A DNA stretch of 64,000 nucleotides from Amblyomma americanum (GCF_052857255.1 NC_135504.1:138351621-138415620); one strand, 5' to 3'; shown: positions 12,801 through 25,242, counted from the first letter of the stretch. Program-made: numbers and translations. The notes: generated by a model not told the origin, from the letters alone.

Positions 12801-12885
12801 ACGCGTCAGGCGTATTCACACTCGCTAAAAAAATTACGTTCCCGACAGGAATACTATGATCCAGCATGATTACTAGGCTTAAAAA
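9842..12885. other. No gene recognised; GC/CpG-richer patch about 11600-12400
   Basis: No mobile-element family or protein domain was recognised. From about 11600 to 12400 the sequence is richer in G+C and CpG than its surroundings, with short repeats such as acattcggctggt at 11659 and 11693 and several gagcgctctga runs. This could be the edge of a host promoter or an old repeat; no open frame is convincing. Confidence 0.4.
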
Positions 12886-12887
12886 TA

Positions 12888-13120
12888 CGGGTCACGGGGG
12901 CTTAACGTCACAAAGCGACTCAGGCTATGAGGGACGCTGCAGTGAAGGGCTCCGGAAATTTCGGCCACTTGGGGTTCTTTAACGTGCACTGACATCGCAC
13001 TGTACACGGGCGTCTAGAATTTCGCCTGCATCGAAATTCAGCTGCCACGGCCGGGATCGAACCCGCGTCTTTCGGGTACGCAGCCGAGCGCCATAACCAC
13101 TGAGCCACCGCGCCGGGTTT
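12888..13120 (-). mobile_element. tRNA-headed SINE (short family), minus strand
   Basis: The head at the high-coordinate end has tRNA-like Pol III boxes: a box A region read as ggtggctcagtggttatggc and a box B-like ggttcgatcccg form (plus strand gggatcgaacccg). The body (ctttaacgtgcactgacatc, gtacacgggc, gaaatttcg, cgtcacaaagcgactcagg) recurs at 50858-51094 and 57921-58162. Not a functional tRNA gene. Confidence 0.8.
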
Positions 13121-14290
13121 GAGAAAAAGAAAACGCGGAAGCCATACTGCCATTATGCGAACATTCCTTGCATTACTAGCAAACCATGTAAAACGCCTAG
13201 GTAGTCGCTTAACCTTTCATGTGGAACCCACAGCGCTCCTGGACCAACATCGTGAATGCCGTTCCAAATACTTCCAACTGCTCAGACGTCAGTTATCGCT
13301 GCTGTCGATAAATGTAGAAAACAGCCAACCGCTTCAAAGCGAAACGCGGCACTACGGTGGAAATATGCCATGTTGTCAGAGCCCGCGGTTGACAGCAAGG
13401 CGGTGGTCACATGTTAGGATTGTCAGCATGCAAACAACGCTAGTCATAATGCACCCGAGAAGTGCAAGATAGATTTATGTATAACTACAAATTGCACACA
13501 AGCTGATAGCTTAACCACGTGAGCCAGGCACTCGAGCGCAGTGGTGCAGCTCCATTGCAGCCTTTGTATACTTACATATGCGTGTTGTCCCATTTCCACG
13601 TGTAGTATCCCAAGGGGCTACTGAAAACCAACGCTAGTACTGACAAAAATTTACTTACCTATCTTGGAGAGCAGTCTTCCACAAAACGGATGATAAAGCT
13701 GACAAATCTGGCGCTTCAGGCTGGACTGCACGCACTGCACGCACCTATACAAGCTTCAACACGGGCACGACGAGCACACGTGGAAGAAACTTCAAGTACG
13801 AGCCGTGTTTTACGTGTCACTGCGCTTAGTAGTCCGAGCCGAAGCTGGGCACTGAAGACCAAGCGGTTGTCAGCACAATTCCTTTAGCATCTACAGTTTT
13901 CCATCAGTATTTTAATTTATCCGCATAAAGTGAAGCAAAATGTTCTGTACAAATTTCTCAGCTAGGTATTTATCCCCGTCATTATTTGGATTATATACTG
14001 CCACAGAATGACATTGGCGCTTCGGTCTTCCAACCTTGTATATGTGGATAGATGATATGTTCACTCATTTAAAACAGAACAGTCGCTGGCTCCACCATGA
14101 CTACACTGTACCATGACCATTCTCTGAAATCATTTTTAATGCTTTCTTTCTTAATCTAGATGAGTATCCTCATGAAATCCCATGATGATATTAGTTATTT
14201 GCTGGCGTCTAAGATTTCTTGGCCTAGTAGTGCTGGCTTATCAAAGCAACACCAAATAGAAGGAAAGAATGTGTCTGGCTGCGGCATTGA
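13121..14290. other. No gene recognised
   Basis: No supported coding region or repeat family. Confidence 0.4.
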
Positions 14291-14299
14291 GTGCAGACA

Positions 14300-14560
14300 C
14301 CAAATTTTGGCCACATATTTTCTTCTTGTTAGTGATGCGCAAGACATTTTCGCAATGTAGTAAACCACAACGACAAAGGCATAATTACACCGCAGTCTTT
14401 TCATTCGTAGCATCACCAGTACTGAACTTGGACGACGTACACTTTTTTTCACCACTCCGCTGTTGAAATCGTGACGTATGAATGGCGAATGCCAAATGCT
14501 AATCAGTGTATAGTAATTTGATTTACGCATCATTGTAAAGAATAAAACACGCAATTAAAA
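14300..14560. mobile_element. TTAA MITE family 2, damaged copy
   Basis: The left part (gcagacaccaaattttggcc, then gtgatgcgcaaga) and the right part (cagtgtatagtaatttgat, gcatcattgtaaagaataaaa) match the two ends of the MITE at 6887-7788. The outermost bases on the right are missing where an RTE tail begins at about 14571. Confidence 0.55.
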
Positions 14561-14570
14561 GCTATCTATA

Positions 14571-14905
14571 TATTATCATCATCAGTGACTACACCCCCTG
14601 CACAGGCCTCTCCCGTGCCTCTCCAATTAAACCTGTACTTTGCCGGCTGCGCCCACCCTATTCCTGCAAATTTCTTAACCTCATCCCCCCACATAACTTG
14701 CTGCCGCCCCCTGTTACACTTACTTTCTCTTGGAACCCACTCCGTTGCCCTCAAGGACCAGCGGTTATCTTGCCTGCTCTTTACATGCCCTGCCGAAGCC
14801 CATTTCTTCCTCTCAATTTCGACTAAGATATCATTACACTGCGTTTGTTCATTCACCTACTTTACCACTTCCGGTCTCAAAACGTTACACCTATCATTTT
14901 TTACA
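14571..14905 (-). mobile_element. RTE-type LINE 3' fragment
   Basis: Minus-strand translation contains the C-terminal region typical of arthropod RTE elements (KKWASAGHVKSRQDNRWS, then GRQQVMWGDEVKKFAG), equivalent to 59322 onward plus 56538-56726. The catcatcag run at its low-coordinate end is the 3' tail. 5'-truncated to about 335 bp and frame-damaged. Confidence 0.75.
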
Positions 14906-15103
14906 TATTTCGAACAAATATAACCAGCAGAAGGAGGCAGACAGACACACAGCACGACGCTGGGTCGTCCTGTGCGCCTCTCTCCGTGAGATTTTTTTTA
15001 TCTTGTCTTTAAAAAAAGCTCTTTATATTTTCCTTTAAATACACGAGCTACTGCCTATAGTGTACTACCAGGGTCAGGGAAAGAACGAGAAGTACACCAG
15101 TGA

Positions 15104-15385
15104 TACGAAAATTGCTTTTTCAGGAAAGGAAAGCGCAGTATCTGTCTCAATTCTACGTGGACACTTGAACCGCGATGTAAGGGAAGAGAGGAAGGTGGGA
15201 GTGAGAGAGGCGCCGTAGTGGAGGGCTCTGGAATAATTTCGACCACCTGCGGACGTTCATCATGCACTACACTGATGCCGTTTTGTGTTTCGCCTTCATC
15301 GAAACACAACCGCCGTGGTCTGGCTGGAACCTGGGTACTCTGGTCAGTAGCCCGGCGCCAGCCACCGCGGCGGTGCATGTAGACC
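15104..15385 (-). mobile_element. tRNA-headed SINE (long family), minus strand, diverged
   Basis: Same family as 47479-47790 and 62866-63160: gcagtatctgtctca, ggagggctctggaataatttcg and accgccgtggt blocks in order, with the tRNA-like head at the high-coordinate end (gccaccgcggcgg). The box B is eroded (ggctggaacctggg). Confidence 0.75.
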
Positions 15386-17600
15386 CAGACCGGCGGTGCA
15401 AGAACACCAGACCGTATAGTGATACTGATCTGGCTGGCATCGACATACCAAAGCGTCTCAATGGAATATATGTTCAGTCATATCTTCCTGGGCATATTTT
15501 TGTTCATATATCTGTGCGCTCTGAAGGCACCTTAGTTCCAATCAAACAATAAGTACTGACTTTTAAATCGTGATTTCTTGCTATAGCTTCGCGGCCGTGC
15601 AGCCGAGCACAATCTTCGGTGGTCGGCTGCATATACATAAAGAGGCGACACCATGCCCCTATGAGTTCGCGCCTTACGCCATGTTGCACATATTGCAAGT
15701 TGCACAAAAGTGACCACACAGTGCTTTCGGTGTTCGGAAACCTCACAAAGAAGAATAAAAAGACAGCTAGTGAATTAGCTATATATAGCCAGCCATTTTT
15801 GTGCTATAAATGTTCAACAAAATATGACATTCGAGGTTCGGTGCATGCATTGGTGGGATGAACGAATATTGTGCACAAAACTGCTGTAACGTGGGAGAAA
15901 CACAGAGAAGCACAAAACACATTCCTGTGTTTAAACTCTCGTCTTTTTAGTGTCTTGAGTTAAAAAATTTCGTAACAGTCGAGGTCTAAATGCAAAAAAA
16001 TATTTTCGTCTGAATGTTAAGTGTCTGTACACATTAATCTTGAGAAGACGTTCAGTAATCACCGACCGCCGTGCAGAAAAGCGAGAGTAGACGGATTCCA
16101 GCGGCCAAATATCGACTGTCCATCCACATTTAAGGATCTTCCGACCTCATTTCGGGGATGGGCCACTGAAATTGAAGTTGTCCAAGTTGGCAGGAGCAAC
16201 ATAGATATATTGTGATGCATCAAAGGCGACATGCAGCCGTTCCCCAGAACGCTCCGTCTTTGATCACCTCGTCTTCACCGTCTTGCTCGCTCCTGCATGT
16301 CGATCCTCTGTCTCCTCTTTGCGGCTCTTCAACAAAAATTCAGGGTGAGTTTAAGTGCTCCAGGCGAAAGCCGTTCTGCACCCACTTTGGGTAATTAATG
16401 ACTCATTACTAATTAATAAGTGCTTGTTGGGCAGCACGGCTACAAATTCAGGAACACTAAGGGGGACGTTTACGATCGTTTCTTTTTAATTTTTTCATTT
16501 GTTCTTTTTTATTTTTAATTCTTTTCTGTTTTCTTTTTGATTTTTTTGTTTTTCATCAAGTTCTTAATGTATGGCTATTTTTAGCTTTTATTTTTATTCA
16601 GTTACTAATTAAGACTTAATTAGGGAATAATATCTGGTCACTAATTGATGACTAATTACTAACCGCCCATTACTTAGTAATTGCAAAGAGTATATGCATT
16701 ATAGCAATTATGCTATTGATAACGTCATAGTGTGACAGAATTCGCAGATGGAGGGACAACGATGAGCTATTAAATGTTTTCGCCTTAAAAAAATTACAGT
16801 AATGTTTAAGAGCGGAAATGCGAAGGCTTTTCCTTTCTCTCTGAATTTTTTTTCTTAATTTTTCTTTATTACTAGAAATTTTGTTGGTTTTATTTTTATT
16901 TATTTTTAATACTTTTCCCGCTCCTTATTTTAGTTTTACTTTATTTTACTCTGTTCATTTTCTTTTTATGCTTAATAAGCCTTTTCACGCGTTTACATCG
17001 TTTTTGATCCAATCAGTCTCAGAAAATCTGCTTCAAACACAAAACGTAAATACCTAAAGAGCTGCGATCAAACAGCATTGCCGAGTACCGCCATCGTCGG
17101 TCAGTTCCTGGTCGCCAGAAAACGTCATGGAGGGGCTTTAAGCCCATGTATCAATGAAGAACTTTAAGTAGCCTACAATTTGCGCTTTACTTATTGAGTG
17201 TGATCTGAATTTTGCTCTAATTGTGAGCATAAACAATGCACGTTTCATCTGAATCCCAGCACTGTGGATATTTGCCAGCTTGCTCGTCTAGTAACTCAGA
17301 TACAGTCATGGTGGAAGAAAACAATTTAGTAGTAGTAGCTCCATTAACTTAATGAAAGTGATCACTCAAGTCCTCTTGTCATCAAGTTTGACGAAAACAT
17401 TTCAAAAGCTGAATTTAAGTTTGCCGCTTTAACATTGCTTCCCAGGTACCTCAGTCCACCTACACGTACTGCCGCCACTTCCGCTTCTACCACTTTTCTT
17501 CTTTCGCGCAAGCCGATGACCGCTGAGCCGGCTGAGCAGAAGAGCCGATATGCTCACATACCTTCGAAGAGCTCCAGCTCGTTGCGCACTCCGGTTGAGT
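15386..17600. other. No gene recognised; T-rich stretch
   Basis: No coding signal. 16480-16980 is strongly T-rich on the plus strand with recurring ttctttttatttt-like runs, flanked by taattaatgactcattacta and gatgactaattactaac motifs. It may be an old low-complexity repeat. Confidence 0.4.
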
Positions 17601-17628
17601 CTTCTCGATCGCACTCGTTCTCATTTGG

Positions 17629-19570
17629 AATGGCCAGTAAGTGGCAGAAATACCGGCGGCTGAACCGGGAGGTCAGCGAATTTTTACCAAGACATTTCCT
17701 CTCCCGCCGAGGGTGGTCTTGGGCCTTCCACGACGGCACGCGAAGACAGCGAAATCGATTCCGACAATGCGGACACACGCAGAAGGCCCGAAGAATGCTC
17801 TGAAGCATCCGCAGTACGAATCGGCGTTTCTGAATGCTCTCACTTGCCAGCTGATTCTGATGAAAGTGCCAAATATTTGTGTTCGTCCGAGGAGTATCCG
17901 TCTGCCGCGCAAGAAAGCACAGAAGCAAGCCCCTAAACGACAGATGCTGCACGAGAGCTAGCGGACATAGCTCGGAAGCATTCACTTACCCATTCGGCAG
18001 TCAATGACCTCTGTCTGCTTTTGCGTCGCCTTGTCCATCCACTACCTCGTGACGCTCGCACGTTACTGACGACTGAGCGAAAAGCTGATGTTCTTATCGA
18101 CTACGGGCATTTTGGCCCACGAAGTCAGATGATTGAAAGAGTGAAGAACGGTCTTCGCGATGTTGCAGGTACTAACGTTGACCTCCACATGAACATCGAC
18201 GGATTGCCGGTATTCAAGAGCTCTTCGCTGGGCTTCTGGGTTTTGCTGTGTACATTGGTGAATGCAGTTGACAGCCGACCATTTGTTGTCTCTATCTATT
18301 GTGGCAAAAAAGAAGCCTACTAATATTTAATAGTTTTTGCGACCATCTCTATAAGAAATGAAAAGTATGGAAGCTTCTGGTGTCATCATCAAAGGTGTAT
18401 GTCACGGTGTTTCACTTGCTGCAGTAATCTGTGATGCGCCAGCCTGTTCTTATGTCTAATGTACCAACTGGTACTGGTTATTACGGTTATGACCGCTGCA
18501 CACAGAAAGGAGAAAGAATTTAGCACAGGCAAACATTCCCCATGTGTGCTGCTTTCATTAATCGAATAGCAGAGATGATTCCGCACAATGGCCGACGCTG
18601 GCCACCACCACACTGCATGTCCACTTTTGGAGTTGCATGTGGACGAGGTGAAACACTTTCCGGCGGATTACATGCACACGTTGTGCTTGGGAGTGGTCCG
18701 TAAGTTGCTGCAGACGTGGACATTGGACAATTGCCGCATTGTTTCGGCGCACAGCAGCAGAGCATTATGAGTGCCAAGACTGCAGCAAACAAGTGTGCCG
18801 TCAGGATTTGTTTGGCAGCCTAGAGGCCTTGATGAATTGTACCGACGGAGGGCAGGGGAGTCTAGGTCCTTCCTTCTCTACACTGGCTCTGTGGTGCTAC
18901 GCGGTTTGCTGGTCGACAACTAATACAAACACTTCCTGTGCCTTCATGTGACGATGTGCACTGTGCTCAGTGATGTTCTTGCGACTGTGATGAACAAGTT
19001 TGCCTCAGATCTCCTGAAGTATTTTTCACAGCAGTGTGGGGTTCTTTATGGACCTGAGTTTCTGATCTACATTGTACACTTGATGTGTCACATTGCGGAT
19101 GACGCCTTAATTTATGGTCCGCTCGACAATGTCTGTGCCTTCCATTTGAGAACTGTTTGGGGTGAGTTAAACGGTTGTTGTGCACCAGCAGAAAGCCACT
19201 TGTACAGGTGAGCCGCAGATTGTCCGAGTTGGCCTATTTACCGAGAGAACACCCACCGACTGTGCGCTCGACAGATGTATCATCCTTGAAAGGAGGTGTA
19301 GAGAAGGACTCGTGTTGCTTACTAAGCAATGGCCGCATTGTCAGTGTGACAGAGGTGTCTCCGAAGTTTCTTCTTGGCCATGAGTTTTTTTCATGCAAGG
19401 AACATCTATTCTCCTATTCTCCGCTTCCATCAGAACAGCTCAAGATTTTCCACACAGAGAATGCTTCACATGAGATAAGGATGTGGCCTGTGGGTTCATT
19501 CCGCTTGAAATGTGTGAAAGTTGTGTGGAAGACTGGGTTTATTTTGTTTCCTCTCCTTCATCATAATTAA
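17629..19570 (+). pseudogene. EnSpm/CACTA-like transposase relic
   Basis: Several short frames in one orientation together follow the layout of an animal transposase of the plant tnp2/DUF4218-like type (EnSpm/CACTA, CMC group), which cuts and pastes its own DNA in the nucleus. In order: an N-terminal MASKWQKYRRLNREVSEFL at 17629; an acidic region; LADIARKHSLTHSAVNDLC near 17965; the block with DLHMNIDGLPVFKSS (18180-18230); the signature FPADYMHTLCLGVVRKLL (18657-18712); LYGPEFLIYIVHLMCH (19045-19095), which resembles DUF4218; and a C-terminal part to 19570. The frame changes at least five times and the middle of the catalytic region is missing, so it is dead. No TIRs were located. Family naming is from memory of motifs and is moderately secure. 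Confidence 0.6.
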
Positions 19571-21116
19571 TAGCTATGACCATATTACACTTTACCTCGA
19601 GCATTGTGTTCCACCATCATAGCCGGCAGAAGTGTATCATGGTAGAAGTGTATTCTCAGTGTTGTTTTTCTGCTCCATTATCATATTTAGCAAAAGTGTA
19701 TCTTGGCTTAGTGTATCATAGGTAGTAGCTGTGTACTTTGAGCGTTGTTATATCATAGCTGTATTATCTGAGTGTTTTGCTTAACTGAGTGTTGAGGGTT
19801 GCAGGCAGTAAAAATAGCATTTATGTTCTGTTCAAACACAATAGCTACTTTTGTGCATCTTCTTCATGAGTTGTAGTGTTAATGGTAGAGTGCACATGTT
19901 ACCTATGCTCTTTCGGTTGCAGACACGTGCTTCATGTCTTTCTAATGCCTACTGAACTGAGGGCGTCTTCTGGTTAGTGTTCACAGATATGCTATCTTGG
20001 TCTGGCATACATAGGTGTGGTTGAGGTGAACACACTGATGGGTTGTAGAGGAAAAAACTACAACTTCAGACAGGGCGTAAGACCACTTCTCAGTCTTGCG
20101 TCCTGTCTGAAGTTGTGTTTCTTTTCCTCTAAATCATGTCTGACCAAGTGGCCCAAAACTTCCCCTTGTGAAACTTGGGTCAGCTGCATAGCAAACTGAG
20201 AGGCGACACGCTGTGTAATATGGGCTGTCTGCTTAGTGTTAACCGCGGTTGCAGGTTGATGCGCATGGCACGTTGCTTCGCTCGAATTGCAGCACAGCTG
20301 ATGCATTGTTGGTGTTGCTGGGACTACCTATGAAGGTTTCTCGTGCAAGAAATAAAAGCCCTCCTCTCTTACGGTTGTTATCTGTATCTCCAAAGCTTCA
20401 GTTACCACAGCCCTAATATGTCTTGCTATTATATGCCCTAATATGTCTTGCTATTAGTTGGCAGCATCAGTTTGCACAAAATCGGTGTTCAATACCCCTT
20501 GTCTGGGTTGCCAGTGCCCCTTGTGTTACTACTTTACTGTGATAGTGCCTTCTTATCTAGTACAAGTGATGCTGCATGATTTCCCCTCTTTCAATTTATG
20601 TGCTGCGTGAATGAAATGTTTTGGTGGTGCGCGTTGCCGCTTTTTGTACTCGGTGCTTTTGTGCTTATTGCAGGCTCTGTGTTCTTTGCCTGTGCACTCT
20701 GTCAGGGTCGTCACTGTGTCATTCGCCACTTAACATTGTTGTTGGAGGAGCCGGGTGTACGATTGTGCCATGAAGCTTGAAGTAGTCAGACCGGCACAGA
20801 GTCACATAGGATGGCGAGCGCTCCTTTCGTAGTCATGGTGTCACCCTGTTACCCCAGCATGTTTCGAATTGATGACACGAATGTTGACTCGCTGTGCTGA
20901 TACGTGCCAGTCATCATCTATAACATGTGGGACCCTACTCTGATGCCGGCGAATGTCATCTTTTACCTTACCGGCACTGCCAGGGTGTGATATAAAACAC
21001 ACGAGAATGAGCTCATGAGCCGGAACACCTGTGAGGAAAAACTACGCATATTATTTGCAAGACCTGATGCTTGGAAAGTGACCTAACTATCGTCGCGCGC
21101 CCAGTCCGCCACAGAG
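19571..21116. other. No gene recognised (contains hairpin at 20047-20155)
   Basis: Apart from the hairpin listed separately, no frame or repeat family was identified. It could be the flank or subterminal part of the transposon whose relic transposase lies just upstream. Confidence 0.4.
20047..20155 (+). repeat. Foldback hairpin with Penelope-like tail (mini-PLE candidate)
   Basis: Arms 20047-20083 and 20093-20130 are near-perfect inverted repeats (agaggaaaaaactacaactt on the left, its complement on the right) around a 9-base loop. The sequence after the right arm (atcatgtctgaccaagtggc) resembles the tail after the right terminal repeat of the Penelope-like element at 51456-53054 (atcatgcaccaactagctca). 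No clear target duplication was found. Confidence 0.45.
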
Positions 21117-21262
21117 GGCTATATTTATTTATTTATTTAGTACATACTGCAGACCCTTTTCAGGGTCCAAGCAGGACAGGCATATATTCTTAAAACTCAA
21201 AAGATACAGAACACAATGAAAAGAAATATACATAAAAATGAGGAGACAAATTTTGCAAAATA

Positions 21263-23009
21263 TTACGATGTCATAACATGGTTCCAATCGGATATTGTCC
21301 GCGGAAAAAACGAATATTTAAAACAGTCAGTTTTCGCAAAATACGGTGTCAATGAGTGAATGTGATGATGTCGGGTATAACGTGTGGTTAAGGGGGATAT
21401 GTACTGTGAAGGATCCAAAGCAAACTTATGGTTAAGTAAAGAATAAAGAAACTCAAGGCGATATTTTTCTCTTCGCGTTTCAAGTGTTTCAATATTGTTA
21501 GCCGCCATGAGGTCAGTGGGGGAGTCGGTGATTTTAAATTTGGAATAGATAAACCTAACAGCTTTTCTTTGAACCCTTTCTAATTTATATATGTTAAGTT
21601 TAGTGAATAGGTCCCAAACAACCGAAGCATACTCAAGCTTTGGCCTGATGTAAGCGTTATACGTTAGCAGTTTTACGTGAGAAGGTGAATTTCTTAGTTT
21701 ATGCCTCAGAAAACAAAGCTTTTTAAATGCAGAGGAGCATATGTATCTATATGTGAGTTCCAGGAAAGACTGCTTGTGATTGTTACACCTAGATATTTGT
21801 AGCTATAAACCTGCTTTAGTGTTGATGATCCGAGTGTATACACGTGGTTAATTGGGTTCTTTTTATGTGTTATTTGCATCGAAACTGTTTTTTCAGTGTT
21901 AAGAACCATGGAACACTCACTGCACCAATCAAGAACATTTCGAAGACACTGGTCAAGTTCGTTTTGATCGTTAGTACACGTAATTTGACGGAAAACGACA
22001 CAATCATCAGCAAACAAGCGAATATGAGTTCCTGGAGTAACCACATTAACAATATCATTGATGTAAATCTGAAAAAGCAAAGGCCCCAAGACGCTTCCTT
22101 GGAGCACCCCAGAGGTGACTGGAAGACAACTGGAGCTGCACCCATCGACTGAAACAAATTGCACTCTATTCGTGAGGTAATCTTGAATCCAGGATATTAA
22201 AATGTCTAGAAGATTAATGTTTTTTAGTTTTTGAATGAGTTTTTCGTGGTGAACTTTATCAAATGCTTTGCTAAAATCCATAAATATGGTGTCTATTTGA
22301 CCATTCATATCCAGTGTGTTAGCAAAAGTGTGTACTATTGTAACTAATTGTGTTATTGTAGAATAGCCCTTTCTAAACCCGTGCTGAAAGTCGCTTAATA
22401 TGGAGTGTTCTTCAAGAAATTTGTTAATATGTTTAGCAATAAGATGTTCGAGCATTTAACAGCATGCGGTAGTTAAAGAAATAGGACGGTAATTTTGTAG
22501 TAATGTGCAGTATCCTTTTTTAAAGATGGGAATAACTCGAGCAGTCTTCCATTCAACCGGAAGTTTTGATGACAGCAGAGATTTTTTAAACAACACAAAA
22601 AGAAACTTCGCAATTATTTCGGCATAGCGTCGCAAAAATACATTTGGTAAATTATCGGGACCAGAAGAAATTTTAGGTTTCAGTTCTAAAAGTAAAGCAA
22701 ATACACCAGGGAGGCTAACAAAGTCATCCTCCGATACACGAAAATATGACGCGCTTTGTACAGTTTGAACACCTGCTTCAGAGAATACGCTGTGAAAAAA
22801 AGAATTAAAATGGCGTGTAATGTCAATCGGATCAGTCAATGTCTCTCCCTCCGCTGTTATTTTTGAGATATGTTTCTTGCTGTCACTCAGGAAGTTCCAA
22901 TATTTACTTGGGTCATTTTTAACAAAACTGGGTAACGTTGTGTTAAAGTACAAGTCTTTTGACTCACGAACCGCACGTTCAAGATTATTTTTAAGCGTTT
23001 CAATCTGAC
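21263..23009 (-). pseudogene. LINE ORF2, reverse transcriptase and C-terminal portion
   Basis: Continues the endonuclease frame after the homopolymer slip. RT motifs: ARVIPIFKKG and NYRPISLTTACC, then HGFRKGYSTITQL, MDFSKAFDKVHH, GVLQGSVLGPLLFQIYIND and the catalytic LFADD. An in-frame TAA (22456-22458) interrupts just before MLEHLIAKHINKF. A further frame change near 21745 separates the RT from the C-terminal part, which ends with the family-typical FFPRTISDWNHV before 21263. Three lesions in total, so inactive as assembled. Confidence 0.85.
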
Positions 23010-24077
23010 TTAACTGGTGTTTTTTTTCTTAGATCTTTTTAGTTTTCGCTTCAGTTGAATAATCTTCCGCGTCATCCAAGGTGTGCGTTTGTGAACTTTT
23101 TTGCGTTTATTTGGAACGAAGGCATTTAGACAATATTGACACATTTCGACGAATCGCTCCCACAGCTTGCAGACATCATCATTATCATCGAAGCTCGATA
23201 AACAAGTTTCCATATGTTCAATCACTGCGGCATCATCAGCCCTAGAATAATCCTTGAAACATCGTACGTGACTGGCTTTTTTGTTGTGGTATGGGGACTT
23301 GACTAAATCTATCGATACGCTTACGAGGTAATGGTCTGAAATGCCTGTCTCGACCGATACAGTATGCATAGAATATTGACGGTTAGCAAAAACTAGGTCT
23401 AGTATAGAGGAAGATGTACCTTGTACACGAGTAGGTTGATTTACAATTTGAGCTAAATCATGAGTAAGCATGACATCAAACAGAACGTCTGCACTGCTCC
23501 CAGATTTAGCACCGCCTTGTAAGCGGTCCCAGCACACATCTGGCAAATTGAAGTCACCTATTAACAGTATTTGCTTTTTTTGGAAATGAGACAGGTGATG
23601 TTGTAGCTTAATAAGATAGTCGGGTGTGGCATCTGGTGGCCTGTAGCAAGCATACAGGATGAAAGAATGACCCCAGCAAGAAATTTTTATGCAAAGGCAT
23701 TCAAGGTCTGGAACATCATATACAAGGTCGCATTCTACAGAGTCTTTTAAGAGAATGGCTACGCCGCCACCCCTTGAGGTCCTGTCCTTGCGAACGACTT
23801 TATAATGAGGAGGAAATACCAGGTCATCTGCTAAGTCGTCATGTAACCAAGTTTCCGTCAGGACTGATATGTGTGGGTCGAACTCCAGCAGTTTAAGTTC
23901 AAGCGAGTCTTTCTTGTTTGCAACGCTGCGTGCGTTAATGTTAACTATTCTCAAGCTTTTTATACTACATTGGCCCGTGTTACTATGGCAAGACAAGCTA
24001 TCTGTCTTAGTGAAGAAAGAAGCTGAGGTATATGAACCACTCACTTTATCGGTGAGCGGTTTCGCAACTGCGTACAA
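23010..24077 (-). pseudogene. LINE ORF2, endonuclease portion
   Basis: 355 residues of an exonuclease-endonuclease-phosphatase fold domain that nicks target DNA during target-primed reverse transcription. Visible motifs in order: NINARSVANK, LTETW, RGGGVAILL, LLIGDFNLPDVCWDR and the catalytic-site-like SDHYLVSV. The frame closes in an A8 run (plus-strand T8 near 23030); the continuation lies in the next frame (beginning KKHQLSQIETL), so the stop comes from a one-base homopolymer change, not a real end of the protein. Confidence 0.85.
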
Positions 24078-24121
24078 CTTCGCGTCACGGGCCGACTTGC
24101 GCCGATACCGTCTTATATTAT

Positions 24122-24171
24122 ATATTATATTCTGGATGTCCTGGAACTTATATTCTGGATGTCCTGGAACT
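24122..24171. repeat. Two tandem copies of a ~23-bp unit
   Basis: tatattctggatgtcctgga occurs twice back to back, directly beside the 5' boundary of the LINE at 21117-24112. It might be a slippage product or a scar of LINE integration. Confidence 0.6.
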
Positions 24172-24181
24172 TCGCGACAAA

Positions 24182-25242
24182 GTGGACGTTGCTTTGACTG
24201 AATCAGACAACGTGGGCTGCAAGGGCATTGTGGATGATGCTTTTCATTTGCTTGTCTGCATGGGCTGCACTATCATCGACACCATCAAGAAGTGTCATCT
24301 CTTCGAGCAAATTGAAAGCTGCTGTGTTTCGCAGCTGTTTTCTCGGCTTCCTAACACAGCAGCAACATCTTCCTCTTTGAACCAGCAGCTACCACCACGT
24401 CCACTCTCAGCGCCTGCCCTCGCAGACGCAGTCACAAGGATCGTGTGACTTGAATTAGAGGCCTTTGTGCCTATCCCAGTCGTATGCCTCTGCCTATCGT
24501 GTTGCTCATCCAGGCATTCGTGTAGCAATACGTTGCCAACTGGAACCTCAATCCGGCAGTGTGTGTGCTCTTGGTAGCCCAGCTGGCACTGAGGTTCCAA
24601 CCACCAGTATTTACCCCACTGTTTCTCCGAAATCCCGCAGACAACCGACCAAACCGCTGTCACTACTCTCGCATAAGCTAGATTGCTCGGCACTGCTGCA
24701 GCCCCTAGTCGCATCCCCACGGCAACTCCACTATGCGTTCTCCATGCTTTTCACCTCTCCAAAGTGCCTTCACCTCTGGCTCCCGCCCAGACTTTTCCTG
24801 CCGCTTCTGATCACAAGCTCCACCACAGACCTCAGAGACATGCTCGTCGCCAATTTTTACTCTTGTTGTCGCTTCTAGGCTGTTGCTCTCAATCCTCACA
24901 GTCGCCTAATCTCACTCCGATCTGGAAAACTAGCTGATGCAGCCGCCAGAGGTGACGCTGCATATATGCTTTCATCGACACTGGCATGCATGAGTCCGTG
25001 ATGAGCTCCAACTTTCACCCTTGCCATCGCATGGGTTTTTGTATGTCCTTATTTCTGCGACACCTTGTCTGTGCGTTGTGGATACTGGCATTCTTATTGC
25101 TGACGGCCAATGCAGCGCTCGTGTTGCTACTGCTGGCCACGGCACCTCAGCTTGTTTGGCCGTTGGACACAAGTGCGCCCACGATCTGATTCTCGGTTTA
25201 AATTTCCTGTCGGAACATTCACTCCCCATTGGCTGCTTATAG
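24182..25242 (+). pseudogene. Gypsy-type gag/protease relic
   Basis: Several broken frames resemble the gag end and aspartic protease of Ty3/Gypsy retrotransposons. A segment with the FSRLPNTAATSS style near 24340-24375 matches a gag motif I recall from tick retroelements. Further on, an active-site-like FIDTG at about 24972-24986, followed downstream by GHKCAHDLILGLNFLSEHS near 25160-25220, corresponds to the D-T-G and ILG-DFL motifs of retropepsins. At least one frameshift lies between them, and no RT or integrase follows before 25650. Confidence 0.5.

Larger units (their letters stand above)
21117..24112 (-). mobile_element. CR1/L2-like LINE, nearly full-length, inactivated
   Basis: A non-LTR retrotransposon read from about 24112 down to 21117, ending in a simple repeat (plus strand atttatttatttattta at 21121-21139) that forms its 3' tail. 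It encodes an apurinic-like endonuclease followed by reverse transcriptase and a C-terminal region. No ORF1 is present upstream, so the copy is 5'-truncated at the start of ORF2 or has lost ORF1. It adjoins a Gypsy relic on its 5' side. Clade assignment (CR1/L2 group) is from domain style only. Confidence 0.85.

Noticed and set aside
12888..13120. Possible tRNA genes in the other SINE heads (also 50858-51094, 57921-58162)
   Set aside because: Same reason: SINE-derived Pol III boxes without a plausible tRNA fold.
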